A DNA stretch of 64,000 nt from a beta proteobacterium AAP51 (GCA_001295905.1 LJHT01000105.1:1-64000), one strand, 5' to 3'; positions 7,748 to 15,504 are shown, counted from the stretch's first letter. Program-made: numbers and translations. The notes: generated by a model from the letters alone, not told the origin.

Positions 7748-9397
7748 ATGAACGAACCTCTCGTTTTCAGTGCCCTGGCCCTGGCCACGGCCGCCTTGGC
7801 CTGGCCCGCGGCGCGGCAGCGGCTGGAACTCTCCAAGGCCAAGCACCCCTCGCTGACCGGCCATTCGCGCATGGCCAAGCGCGTGGCGCGGCTCCTGCCT
7901 GGCTACGCCTACGACGAAGCGCGCTTCTTCGGCAGCGACGGCGCACCGCCCGACGTGCAGCAGCGCCGCCGCGAAGGTTTTGCGCGGCTGGCGGGGCACC
8001 TGGGCCAGCGGCACGAGCAGTCGCTGGCGCTCACGAAACAGGCGCGCACGGGGCTTTCAGACCTGCAGTTCACCGGCGCCTACCGCGTGCCCTACCAGTA
8101 CGGCCCCTATCTGCGCCAGCACATCATGCTGGGCGCCTTCGTGCAGCGCACCGACGGCGTGACCGTGACCGACCTCGACGGCCAGGTCTTCATGGACCTC
8201 ACCGGCAGCTACGGCGTGAACGTCTTCGGGCACGACTTCTACAAGGCCTGCATCGCCGAAGGCAGCGCGCGCGCGGCCGAGCTGGGGCCCATCCTGGGCA
8301 GCTACCACCCGGCCGTGGCCTGGAACGTGGAGCAGCTGCGCCGCATCTCGGGCCTGGACGAGGTGAGCTTCCACATGAGCGGCACCGAAGCCGTGATGCA
8401 GGCCGTGCGCCTGGCGCGCTACCACACGAAGCGCGCCTACCTCGTGCGCTTCAGCGGCGCGTACCACGGCTGGTGGGAAGACGTGCAGCCCGGCCCGGGC
8501 AACCCTCTGCCGCCGGGCAAGACCTACACGCTGAAGGAGATGGACAACGACACCTTGCGCGTGCTGCGCAAGCGCAAGGACATCGCCTGCGTGCTGGTGA
8601 ACCCGCTGCAGGCCCTGCACCCCAATCAGGCCGCACCTTCGGACAACACGCTGGTCGACAGCAGCCGCCGCGCCCACTTCGACCGCGCCGCCTACACCGC
8701 CTGGCTGCAGCAGCTGCGCCAGGTGTGCAGCGAGCGCGGCATCGTGCTGATCTTCGACGAGGTCTTCATGGGCTTCCGCCTCGCCCCCGGCGGTGCGCAG
8801 GAGTACTTCGGCGTGAAGGCCGACATGGTCACCTACGGCAAGACGCTGGGCGGTGGCCTGCCGGTGGGCGTGGTGTGCGGCAAGGCGGCGCTGATGAAGC
8901 GCTACCGCGAAGAGCGCCCGGCCGACATCTGCTTCGCGCGCGGCACCTTCAACTCGCATCCCTACGTGATGACGGCGATGCAGGTCTTCCTGGAGCGCCT
9001 GCACAGCGAGCCGGTGCGCGCCATGTACGCCCACCTGGACGCCGTGTGGGACAGCCGCGCCGCGCTGATGAACCGCCGCCTGCAGGCCGCCGGCCTGCCG
9101 GTGCAGGTGGCGAACCTGGGCAGCGTGTGGACGGTGTTCTATACCCAGCCCTCGCGCTACAACTGGATGCTGCAGTTCTACCTGCGTGAAGCCGGCCTGC
9201 TGCTCAGCTGGGTGGGCACCGGCCGCATGGTCTTCAGCCTGAACTACAGCGACGCCGAGTTCGACGCCGTGTGCCAGCGTTTCGTGGCCGCAGGCCAGGC
9301 CATGCAGGCTGACGGCTGGTGGTGGCAGACCGCGGCGCTGACCAACAAGGCCATCCGCCGCGGGCTGTTGCGCGAGATGCTGCGCGAAAGGTTCTGA
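7748..9397 (+). CDS. Membrane-anchored class III (GSA-aminomutase-like) aminotransferase
   Basis: A 549-residue PLP enzyme of fold type I. Residues about 1-22 are hydrophobic and could be a membrane anchor. Then come about 100 basic residues not seen in HemL, followed by the class III aminotransferase domain: SFHMSGTEAVMQAVRLAR, the Asp of IVLIFDEVFMGFR that contacts the pyridine nitrogen, and the PLP lysine in VTYGKTLGGGLPVG. It is about 120 residues longer than glutamate-1-semialdehyde aminomutase and is not expected to be the haem enzyme. It diverges from the psd-glycosyltransferase-plcP operon across a shared control region, suggesting a lipid head-group or sugar amination role. The amino acceptor is unknown. 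The ATG at 7748 is used; sequence upstream is antisense to psd. Confidence 0.82.
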   Translation: MNEPLVFSALALATAALAWPAARQRLELSKAKHPSLTGHSRMAKRVARLLPGYAYDEARFFGSDGAPPDVQQRRREGFARLAGHLGQRHEQSLALTKQARTGLSDLQFTGAYRVPYQYGPYLRQHIMLGAFVQRTDGVTVTDLDGQVFMDLTGSYGVNVFGHDFYKACIAEGSARAAELGPILGSYHPAVAWNVEQLRRISGLDEVSFHMSGTEAVMQAVRLARYHTKRAYLVRFSGAYHGWWEDVQPGPGNPLPPGKTYTLKEMDNDTLRVLRKRKDIACVLVNPLQALHPNQAAPSDNTLVDSSRRAHFDRAAYTAWLQQLRQVCSERGIVLIFDEVFMGFRLAPGGAQEYFGVKADMVTYGKTLGGGLPVGVVCGKAALMKRYREERPADICFARGTFNSHPYVMTAMQVFLERLHSEPVRAMYAHLDAVWDSRAALMNRRLQAAGLPVQVANLGSVWTVFYTQPSRYNWMLQFYLREAGLLLSWVGTGRMVFSLNYSDAEFDAVCQRFVAAGQAMQADGWWWQTAALTNKAIRRGLLREMLRERF

Positions 9398-9419
9398 GGT
9401 CTCCCGGCCGCGCAGGACC

Positions 9420-10073
9420 TCAGCGCTGCGCGCTGGGGTTGGCGGCGTGCTGGGCAGCGTGCGTGGCCGCGTGGTGCATCGGGTCGATGAGCTCGCCGCG
9501 CAGCAGCGCCAGCGGCGCATGGCGGTAGAGCCAGGCGTCGTGGAAGGGGTCGGTGATGATCTTCGTGGCCCACACCAGCCCGGTCTGCACGTCGTACAGG
9601 AAGAACAGGTGCACGGTGCGGAACAGCAGCCCGGCCACGCCCAGCGCCAGCCAGGCGATGCCCACGTCGTGCAGCCAGCCCTGCCAGGTGGTGGCCGGCG
9701 TGATCAGCCCGCCCAGCGAGGGCGCCAGCCACAGCACCAGGGGCAGCGCGGCCCACAGCACCATCAGCACCACCTTGCGGCGCAGGTTGTAGCCCACCTT
9801 GATGTCTTCCTTGTGCTCGTGCGTGGCCTGGTTGACGTGGTCGTAGCCCTTGGGCTCGAAGAAGAAGTGGCCGGCCTGCCGCGTGGTCATGCTCACGCCC
9901 CAGGCCAGCAGCGCGGCAGCGGCCGGCTTCACGAACAGCAGGCCGTAGGCGGCGATGAAGCACAGCGCGCTGACGAGGTGCAGCGCCTGGTTGATGCGGC
10001 TGTGGTGGTAGTAGCGGTGGTCGTCCCAACGCTGAATGGCCAGGGCCTGCTGAAAGCTGGGCTTGCGGTTCAA
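9420..10073 (-). CDS. Integral membrane protein, possibly Mpo1/DUF962-like
   Basis: A 217-residue protein with about four membrane segments. Histidines sit near membrane edges: YYHHSRINQALH, RQAGHFFFEPKG and DHVNQATHEHKED. The pattern H..N..H followed by GHxxFE recalls the Mpo1/DUF962 family of 2-hydroxy fatty acid dioxygenases, but the match is by eye and tentative; a fatty-acid-hydroxylase-like protein is the alternative. The start is a TTG at 10073 because GAGGAG lies six bases upstream; an ATG at 10106 would add 11 residues but has no such site. It diverges from the GT4 glycosyltransferase and ends 22 bases from the convergent aminotransferase, so it probably acts on the same membrane lipids. 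Confidence 0.6.
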   Translation of the reverse strand: MNRKPSFQQALAIQRWDDHRYYHHSRINQALHLVSALCFIAAYGLLFVKPAAAALLAWGVSMTTRQAGHFFFEPKGYDHVNQATHEHKEDIKVGYNLRRKVVLMVLWAALPLVLWLAPSLGGLITPATTWQGWLHDVGIAWLALGVAGLLFRTVHLFFLYDVQTGLVWATKIITDPFHDAWLYRHAPLALLRGELIDPMHHAATHAAQHAANPSAQR

Positions 10074-10096
10074 GGGCGGCTCCTCGTGTTGTCGAT

Positions 10097-10207
10097 GTGA
10101 CGGCATCGTGAAGCGCTGCCATGAACCCTGAGTGAAGGGGCCATGACGCTTGTGTGTCGCGTGCGTGTCGCTGCTTGTCCGTGAGCGTCTTGTCATCGAA
10201 CTGTTGC
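10097..10207. promoter_or_regulatory. Candidate tandem Pho-box arrays upstream of the GT4 gene
   Basis: Heptamers in 11-base register: GTGACGG (10097), GTGAAGC (10108), then after 13 bases ATGAACC (10121), GTGAAGG (10132), ATGACGC (10143). On the opposite orientation TTGTCAT (10190) is followed 11 bases later by CTGTTGC (10201). TTGTCAT matches the Pho half site CTGTCAT in 6 of 7. The region lies between divergent genes for the small membrane protein and the GT4 enzyme. It shares three heptamers with the array at 7.6 kb. Confidence 0.42.
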
Positions 10208-10229
10208 GCGCGGCGGCCACCATCGGGCC

Positions 10230-11468
10230 ATGGCGCAAGAACAAGACGCAGGCCTGCAGCCCGACACCAGCCCGCCGCCCCCACGCGCCCTGCGCGTGGC
10301 GGTGGTGACGGAAACCTACCCGCCCGAGGTGAACGGCGTGGCCGCCACGCTGGCGCGCGTGGTGCAAGGCCTGCACCAGCATGGCCACCACCTGCAACTG
10401 GTGCGCCCCCGTCAGAAGGCCGGCGAAACCGCCGCCTGCGAGCCCCGCTTGCAGGAAGTGCTGCTGCCGGGCTGGGGCGTGCCGCGCTACCCCGAGCTGA
10501 AGATGGGCCTGCCGGCGCGCCACACGCTGCAACGGCTGTGGACGGCGCAGCGGCCGGATGTGGTGCACCTGGTCACGGAAGGGCCGCTGGGCTGGTCGGC
10601 CTTGCGCGCCGCGCGCGCGCTGAAGCTGCCGCTGGTGAGCGACTTCCGCACCAACTTCCACGCCTACAGCGCGCATTACGGCGTGGGCTGGCTGCACGGG
10701 CCCCTGATGGCCTACCTGCGCCACTTCCACAACCGCACGCACAGCACCATGGTGCCCACCGAAAGCCTGCGGCGGGAATTGCAGCAGGCCGGCTTCGAGC
10801 GCCTGCGTGTGGTGGCCCGCGGCGTGGACACGCGCGCCTTCCGCCCCGACTTGCGCTGTGAGAACCTGCGTGCGAAGTGGGGTGCTGCGCCGGACACGCC
10901 CGTGGCGCTGTGCGTGGGGCGCCTGGCCGCCGAGAAGAACCTGGGCGTGCTGCTCGACGCCGTGGCCGCCATGCGCGAAGTGCAGCCCGCGCTGCGCCTG
11001 GTGCTGGTGGGCGACGGCCCCGAGCGCGCACGCCTGCAGCAGCGCTGCCCCGAGGCTGTCTTCAGCGGTGTGCGACGCGGTGAAGACCTGGCCCGGCATT
11101 ACGCCTCGGCCGATGTCTTCCTCTTCCCCAGCATGACCGAGACCTTCGGCAACGTGGTGCCCGAGGCCATGGCCAGCGGCCTGCCCGTGGTGGCCTTCGA
11201 CCATGCCGCGGCCGGGCAGCTGGTGCGCCACGGCCACAACGGCCTGCTGGCGCGCCTGGGCGACGCCGGCGAGTTCTGCAGCGTGGCACGCCGCGCCTTG
11301 GCCGACCGCGCGCGCCTGCAGGCCCTGGGCGAGCGCGCGCGCAACAGCGTGCTGGCGCTGGACTGGGAACGCATCGTCGAAGCCGTGGAAGCCGAGTACG
11401 CGGCCGCCATGGCCGCCCCGGCTCTGGCGCCGGCAGCGGCTTGGCGGCCGGCGCTGCCGCTGGCCTGA
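10230..11468 (+). CDS. GT4-family glycosyltransferase (Agt/SqdX/MgtA-like)
   Basis: A 412-residue GT-B retaining glycosyltransferase. The N-terminal motif VVTETYPPEVNGVAATLARVV and the C-terminal EX7E signature (ETFGNVVPEAMASG) are those of GT4 enzymes such as SqdX, PimA-like mannosyltransferases and the Agt enzymes that glucosylate diacylglycerol in phosphate-starved bacteria. FVGR-like and VGDGP blocks are present (LCVGRLAAEKN, LVGDGPERAR). With PlcP nearby, a diacylglycerol glycosyltransferase making glucosyl- or glucuronosyl-diacylglycerol is the best reading. Donor and product are not determined. It has its own promoter region with Pho-like repeats and is convergent with the CYTH gene. 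Confidence 0.85.
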   Translation: MAQEQDAGLQPDTSPPPPRALRVAVVTETYPPEVNGVAATLARVVQGLHQHGHHLQLVRPRQKAGETAACEPRLQEVLLPGWGVPRYPELKMGLPARHTLQRLWTAQRPDVVHLVTEGPLGWSALRAARALKLPLVSDFRTNFHAYSAHYGVGWLHGPLMAYLRHFHNRTHSTMVPTESLRRELQQAGFERLRVVARGVDTRAFRPDLRCENLRAKWGAAPDTPVALCVGRLAAEKNLGVLLDAVAAMREVQPALRLVLVGDGPERARLQQRCPEAVFSGVRRGEDLARHYASADVFLFPSMTETFGNVVPEAMASGLPVVAFDHAAAGQLVRHGHNGLLARLGDAGEFCSVARRALADRARLQALGERARNSVLALDWERIVEAVEAEYAAAMAAPALAPAAAWRPALPLA

Positions 11469-11516
11469 AAGAAGGCTTGGACGAGGGCAAGGCGGCTGCG
11501 CTGCCGCGCCCCCGCT

Positions 11517-12335
11517 TCAGGGCACGGCGTGGCGGCCGTGCGCCAGTGCCTGCAAGGCCAGCAGCGCAGTCTGGAAGGCAGGCTGCTTCACGAGTGCATC
11601 GTCCACCCCGGGGGCGGCCAGCGCGCTGGCGCTGACGAGCAAGGACTCCAGCGCCTTCTCGAGCGCTTGCTCCAGGGCTTGCGGCTGCGCCGCACCCGGC
11701 GCCATCTGCCCAGCGGCTTGCAGCGCGGCCTGCCGCAGCCGTTCGCCGCGTTCGGCCTTGGTCACCGTGCTCTGCCACAGGCCGCCGTGCTGCACGCAGG
11801 CGGTGGCCAGGTCGAACAGCCCCTGCAGCGGGCCGCCCTTGTGTTCGAGTTCCAGCTCCACGAAACGCTCGCGCAGCCCGCCGGCCAGGGCCTGCCCAAT
11901 ATCCAGTGCCGCCTCGACCTGGCAGCCGCCTTCCGTGACCATCAGGCAGCTCAGGCGCTGCACGTCGGTGGCATGGCGTTCTTCCAGCGCGGCACCGGGG
12001 GCGGTTTGCAGCGCGGCGGCCAGCGCCGCGCCGGCCGCGGTGCCGGCGTGGCGCTGCAGGTCCGGCACCGGGCGCTGGCCGGCCGGGCCGGGCACGGCCA
12101 CCTCGTGTTCCAGCCGCTGCACGGTGCTGGTGCCCACGGCCTTCAGCGTCTGCACCCAATGCCGGCCTTCCAGGCGCAGGCGCAGCGCGATGCGGTGGCG
12201 CGCCAGCGCGCTGCAGGGCGTGTCGAAGTAATGGGCGCGCAGCCGCAGCTTTTGCGCGCCGCGCGCCAGCAGCGCCGCGCGCAGCGAAGGCAGCGCGGCC
12301 TGCGGCACGCAGAACTTGAGTTCGAATTCGGTCAT
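11517..12335 (-). CDS. CYTH-domain protein (triphosphate tunnel metalloenzyme)
   Basis: A 272-residue protein. The N-terminus has the ExExK signature of CYTH/TTM enzymes (MTEFELKF), followed by the basic and acidic strands of the tunnel (YFDTP, RIALRLRLEG, LKAVG, HEVAV, FVELELEHKGG). Family members hydrolyse inorganic triphosphate (E. coli YgiF) or other triphosphates with divalent metal. YgiF has a full CHAD domain after CYTH; here only about 80 Ala/Gln/Leu-rich residues remain after the CYTH domain, so CHAD is absent or vestigial. The start is the ATG at 12335; the open frame further up is antisense to the next gene. Confidence 0.85.
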   Translation of the reverse strand: MTEFELKFCVPQAALPSLRAALLARGAQKLRLRAHYFDTPCSALARHRIALRLRLEGRHWVQTLKAVGTSTVQRLEHEVAVPGPAGQRPVPDLQRHAGTAAGAALAAALQTAPGAALEERHATDVQRLSCLMVTEGGCQVEAALDIGQALAGGLRERFVELELEHKGGPLQGLFDLATACVQHGGLWQSTVTKAERGERLRQAALQAAGQMAPGAAQPQALEQALEKALESLLVSASALAAPGVDDALVKQPAFQTALLALQALAHGRHAVP

Positions 12336-12413
12336 CTCGGGCCTTGCGGACGGGCGGGCGGACTGCGGTGTTCGGGCTGGCGTGCATTTTGCGCTGGCTG
12401 GCCGCCCCGGGGC

Positions 12414-12448
12414 TTGTTGCAGAAACTGTGGATACGGTATAAACCGTT
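12414..12448 (+). promoter_or_regulatory. Promoter with overlapping ACGGT/ACCGT palindrome
   Basis: TTGTTG (12414-12419), an 18-base spacer and TATAAA (12438-12443) form a plausible sigma-70 promoter for the H1-like gene. An inverted repeat ACGGT-ATAA-ACCGT (12434-12447) covers the -10 element and may be an operator. Confidence 0.45.
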
Positions 12449-12476
12449 TATTCCGAATCTGTCGAAGGAGTTTTCC

Positions 12477-13124
12477 ATGCCCACCCGCAAGACCGCCGCC
12501 GCGCCTGTGGCCCCCGCCGTTCCGAACGCCCCAACGACGGAGGCCGTGGCAGCGCCGGCGCCCGAAGCCAGCGCCGTGGCAAAGCCCGCTGCGGCTGAGA
12601 TGCCGGCCAAGCCCGCGAAACCCACGAAGCCCGTGAAGCCAGCCAAGGCCGTGAAGCCGGCGAAAGTGGAGAAGGCCAAGGAAGCCGTGAAGGCGGCCAA
12701 GCCCAAGGCTGCGGCCACGCCTGCGAAGCCGGCGGCGAAGGCCGCCGAAAAGCCCGCCGCGAAACCTGCCGAGAAGGCTGTCGAAAAAGTAGCCGCCAAG
12801 GTGGCCGCCAAAGCTGCTGCAAAGCCGGCCGCGAAGGCCCCCCGGAAAGCCGCTCCGAAAGCCGCCGCGGCCGAGAAGTCCGCCCCCCGGCTGGCCAAGC
12901 CCCGCGACAAGCTCGTGCGCGACAGCTTCACCATGCCGCAGGCCGATTTCGTGCTGATCGACGCGCTGAAGATGCGCGCCCTGGGTTTCCGCCGGCCCAC
13001 GAAGAAGAGCGAGCTGCTGCGCGCCGGTCTGCAGGCCCTGGCCGCCATGTCGCGTACCGAGCTGGAAACCGCGCTGGGCAAGCTGGTGCCGCTGAAGACC
13101 GGGCGGCCGAAGAAGGGCGCTTGA
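12477..13124 (+). CDS. Histone-H1-like Lys/Ala/Pro-rich protein with RHH-like C-terminus
   Basis: A 215-residue protein. Residues 1-140 are almost only Ala, Lys, Pro, Glu and Val in repeats such as KPAKP and AAKAAEKPAA, like bacterial H1-type proteins that coat DNA or like the tails of some phasins. Residues about 145-200 (RDKLVRDSFTMPQADFVLIDALK through KKSELLRAGLQALAAM) have the strand-helix-helix pattern of ribbon-helix-helix DNA-binding domains; this is by eye. The most economical idea is a nucleoid-associated DNA-binding protein. AAGGAG lies six bases before the ATG, so the start is secure. It is preceded by a promoter with a small palindrome and followed by a terminator. Confidence 0.75.
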   Translation: MPTRKTAAAPVAPAVPNAPTTEAVAAPAPEASAVAKPAAAEMPAKPAKPTKPVKPAKAVKPAKVEKAKEAVKAAKPKAAATPAKPAAKAAEKPAAKPAEKAVEKVAAKVAAKAAAKPAAKAPRKAAPKAAAAEKSAPRLAKPRDKLVRDSFTMPQADFVLIDALKMRALGFRRPTKKSELLRAGLQALAAMSRTELETALGKLVPLKTGRPKKGA

Positions 13125-13181
13125 TCGCTGCTTTCCCGGCGGCCCAGGCCGCAGGGAGGGCGCCATGAAAAAAGACCCATG

Positions 13182-13215
13182 AAAAAAGCCCTGGCGCCGG
13201 TGGCGTCAGGGCTTT
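13182..13215 (-). terminator. Rho-independent terminator, formerly downstream of tRNA-Phe
   Basis: Stem 13188-13198 pairs with 13202-13212 (11 bp, one mismatch) around a 3-base loop, with six A's at 13182-13187 giving a U-run on the minus strand. Before integration this lay directly after the minus-strand tRNA-Phe gene. The T's after the stem are few on the plus strand, but it may also end the H1-like transcript. Confidence 0.7.
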
Positions 13216-13223
13216 GCATTTAC

Positions 13224-13269
13224 TGGTGGCCTGGGGCGGAATCGAACCACCGACACGCGGATTTTCAAT
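13224..13269. repeat. Left attachment site (orphan 3' portion of tRNA-Phe)
   Basis: 46 bases identical to 22582-22627. They run from the encoded CCA end to the anticodon loop of tRNA-Phe in minus orientation. To the right of 13269 the sequence no longer fits a tRNA, so this is an att remnant, not a gene. Recombination probably occurs near the anticodon loop, a common site for tyrosine integrases. Confidence 0.88.
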
Positions 13270-13378
13270 GTTGGTTGCTTGAGTTCCCGCCGATTCTTGA
13301 GAGTTCCCAAGTTGTTGATTCTTCAGGGCAAATCGCCCGTTTCACTCCTGGCACTGTTCCCGGGCCTTCCCGCGTTTT

Positions 13379-13415
13379 GTGTAGTTTTCTGCGCCAGATT
13401 ACACAGGAACTACAC
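13379..13415. repeat. Left-end arm-type repeat (GTGTAGTT / GATTACACAGGAACTACAC)
   Basis: A 19-base motif GATTACACAGGAACTACAC (13397-13415) recurs exactly near the other end (22513-22531) in the same orientation. An inverted partial copy GTGTAGTT lies at 13379-13386. Placement just inside both att sites suggests binding sites for integrase arms or an excisionase. Confidence 0.5.
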
Positions 13416-13620
13416 CGCCGCAACCTGGCAGAGCCTAGCCCTGCTAGGCGTAGAAATGATGCAAGTACCAGGCGTCTGCGCTTTCTCGATGCGGGCCAGG
13501 TCGGGCAGCAGACCGGCACTGGCCGGCGCGTTGGACCGCCCCTGATTTATGGGGCTATCACTTTGCCCTCCGCTCAACCCAGGCTGGTACCCTCACGCCA
13601 ATAAACAACAGGGGCGGACC

Positions 13621-14220
13621 GTGAACTTGAAACTCCTTGCCATAGCCGCAACGGCTTGCGGCGTGACCTTCGGAGCGAACGCGGCGACGGTGATTACCGA
13701 TGCAACAGGCCTGTTGCTCGGCGCCAAGGGCGTAACGGTGAGCGGCGCTCTGTACGACGTTCAGTTTGTAGACGGCACGTATAGCGAGGTGTATGGCGCT
13801 TCGTCGCCCTTGTTCACGACGCTTTCCGATGGACTCGCGGCCATGAATGCAATCCTCTACGAGGTTGTGCAGTCCCCCGGCCCCCGCGACTATGAGTTTC
13901 AGCCGGAGTGGGTCAACGGTTGCCAATTCGGATCGCAGCTCTGCCGGTTCGTAACTCCATACTTTGACGAAACCCAGGGAGCTGTGTGGTTCTCGATTGG
14001 CGAGAACTATCCTTGGCTGAAAGCTGCAGATGAGGTTTACACCCTACCGGTAGTGCCGCAGTTTGGGAGCGGGGATTGGGTTTGGGCGAGGTGGACGGTG
14101 GCGTCCGCCACTGTGCCAGAGCCAAGCGGGCTTTCCTTAGCTCTGGTTGCCTTAGCTGCTGCAATGATGGCGCGTCGCCGCGCGAAGGGCCTGACTACGG
14201 CGGTTCAAGCGATCTGCTGA
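13621..14220 (+). CDS. PEP-CTERM sorting-domain protein (element cargo, left end)
   Basis: A 199-residue secreted protein. It has an N-terminal signal peptide (VNLKLLAIAATACGVTFGANA). The C-terminal sorting signal has VPEP, a hydrophobic helix and an RRR cluster (VPEPSGLSLALVALAAA, then MARRR). Such proteins are handled by exosortase (EpsH family) and linked to the outer surface or extracellular matrix; no exosortase is in the window. The signal is unusual in having about 12 extra residues after the basic cluster. The central part has no recognised domain. The GTG at 13621 is chosen because it begins the signal peptide and follows an AGGGGCGG sequence. Base composition is visibly less GC-rich than chromosomal neighbours, fitting cargo. 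Confidence 0.8.
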   Translation: MNLKLLAIAATACGVTFGANAATVITDATGLLLGAKGVTVSGALYDVQFVDGTYSEVYGASSPLFTTLSDGLAAMNAILYEVVQSPGPRDYEFQPEWVNGCQFGSQLCRFVTPYFDETQGAVWFSIGENYPWLKAADEVYTLPVVPQFGSGDWVWARWTVASATVPEPSGLSLALVALAAAMMARRRAKGLTTAVQAIC

Positions 14221-14323
14221 CGTTCAGTTCTGCTTCTGAGAAAGTTCCTCCGCTCGCGTAGCCCGCTGGCCTGCAACGCACTCCACGAGTGCCGAGTCGT
14301 CTTTCCTGTCTGCGCGGCCGTTT

Positions 14324-14974
14324 TCAAGGCTGGCGCCACTCAGCCATCTGAAGGTCAATATTGGCAAGCCGGCCTTGCACTAGGCCGAGCTTCGCCGCCA
14401 TACCCGCTAGCGCCGCGTTGACGTGTGCATCGTGTTCGACTTGCAACCGCTCGAACGTCTGCCAGTGCATGCCCTTCGGCTTCAAGCCGTTGCCGTTCAG
14501 GATGCCTGGCTCCCAGCCCAGCCGGTTGCGCAACTTGTCAGCCCGCCGCGTGGCCCGGTCGTCGTCGGCTTCGCGCTGACTTCGGTAGGCCAGACGGTTG
14601 CACTGCCGACAGGCGAACACCCGGCCACCGTGCAGCACCGCCACGCGCCGGCCGCATCCGACAGCCGGGCACCGCCACCAGACACGCCGCCCGCCGAAGC
14701 CGCAGGGCGTCCAGTCCAGTCGCACCGCGTAGTTCATTGACTCCCACTCGTCGCCGTTGTGGTGGCGGTTCTGGTTCCGATAGTCCAGAACCACGCGGTC
14801 GGCTTCGACGCGCAGGCGGATGGTCCCCGTGACTTCGCCGTTGCACGTCCACTGCCAGTTGAACCACCGGCCCGGCGTCAGCAGCCCGGCCCGGTTGATC
14901 TTGCGCACGTCGAGCGGCCGCAGGTCGTCGGTGCAACGCCCGCCGCCTTGTCGTCCACTGCCGAATCCCCCCAT
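14324..14974 (-). CDS. Conserved mobile-element protein with CxxC zinc-ribbon-like motif
   Basis: A 216-residue protein of unknown function starting MGGFGSGRQGGG. Its middle has paired cysteines (WWRCPAVGCGRR and FACRQCNRLAY) that could bind zinc. The C-terminal part is helical and charged (ADDDRATRRADKLRNRLGW). I recall this architecture as a recurrent hypothetical protein in prophages and genomic islands, with no assigned role; a nucleic-acid-binding function is only an inference from the ribbon. An ATG at 14974 is chosen because AGAGAGG lies nine bases upstream and the Gly-rich N-terminus is the conserved one; the frame is open to 15007. It is last in the element's leftward gene series. 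Confidence 0.65.
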   Translation of the reverse strand: MGGFGSGRQGGGRCTDDLRPLDVRKINRAGLLTPGRWFNWQWTCNGEVTGTIRLRVEADRVVLDYRNQNRHHNGDEWESMNYAVRLDWTPCGFGGRRVWWRCPAVGCGRRVAVLHGGRVFACRQCNRLAYRSQREADDDRATRRADKLRNRLGWEPGILNGNGLKPKGMHWQTFERLQVEHDAHVNAALAGMAAKLGLVQGRLANIDLQMAEWRQP

Positions 14975-15034
14975 GCTCTGCGCCCTCTCTGGATTTACCG
15001 AAATCATCCGGCAAGTTGAACAACCCTCGCCGCG

Positions 15035-15472
15035 CTATTCCGCCGCCGATGGCCCGTTAAGCCGCGCCGTTGCTTGGTTTTCGATGGTTTCCGCGTTGCG
15101 TACCTTTTCGGCCAGTTCAGCGGCCACCAGTGCCTTGATCCCGTCCTTCCAGCCCCGTTCTGAGTCGGGAAACTTTGCGGAATGGATGGCTTCACGCGCC
15201 AGCTTGTCGATCAGCGGATCAGCGCCGTTCAGTTGCTGCACCACCACCGTCAACGGGGTGGGTGCGCTGCCGGCTGGCTTGCCCATGAGGTACTGCGCCA
15301 GCCATGCACGCGCCTGAGCATCGCCCGCCTGTGCCAGCGTCCGGGCGTTACTGACCACCGCCCGCCAGTCGTCGAGCGTGACTGTTTCCAGCAGCACGCC
15401 CATGTAGTCGCCTTCCGTGCGCCGGTGCGCCGCGTGGCCCCGGATCAGTTCCTGTTGCTTCTTCCGTGCCAT
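15035..15472 (-). CDS. Small mobile-element protein, possibly terminase-small-subunit-like
   Basis: A 145-residue protein, function unknown. The central segment LDDWRAVVSNARTLAQAGDAQARAWLAQYLMGKP has a pattern (acidic-acidic-Trp, then GD..AR.WL..YL.GKP) that I associate with small phage packaging-type or island proteins; this is weak evidence. The C-terminus is a charged helix. The ATG at 15472 gives the basic start MARKKQQELIRG with a GGGGA sequence just upstream. It lies 32 bases after the cysteine-containing gene and 60 bases before the next, in one leftward series. Confidence 0.55.
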   Translation of the reverse strand: MARKKQQELIRGHAAHRRTEGDYMGVLLETVTLDDWRAVVSNARTLAQAGDAQARAWLAQYLMGKPAGSAPTPLTVVVQQLNGADPLIDKLAREAIHSAKFPDSERGWKDGIKALVAAELAEKVRNAETIENQATARLNGPSAAE

Positions 15473-15504
15473 GTTCGATCCCCGTTCGTGAGAGTGACCA
15501 CCGT

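Larger units (their letters stand above)
13125..13620. other. Gene-free stretch: terminator, att repeat and left end of the integrative element
   Basis: No convincing gene. It holds a bidirectional terminator (13182-13215), the left copy of the 46-bp tRNA-Phe repeat (13224-13269), putative integrase arm sites (13379-13415) and the leader of the first cargo gene. An open frame of 88 codons at 13279-13545 has no start signal or protein-like composition. Confidence 0.6.

Noticed and set aside
13224..13269. Second tRNA-Phe gene at the left boundary
   Set aside because: Only the 3' part matches; the 5' half is absent to the right of 13269, so it is an att remnant.
13279..13545. 88-codon open frame at the element's left end
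   Set aside because: It has no ribosome site and non-protein-like composition, and it overlaps the arm-site repeats.
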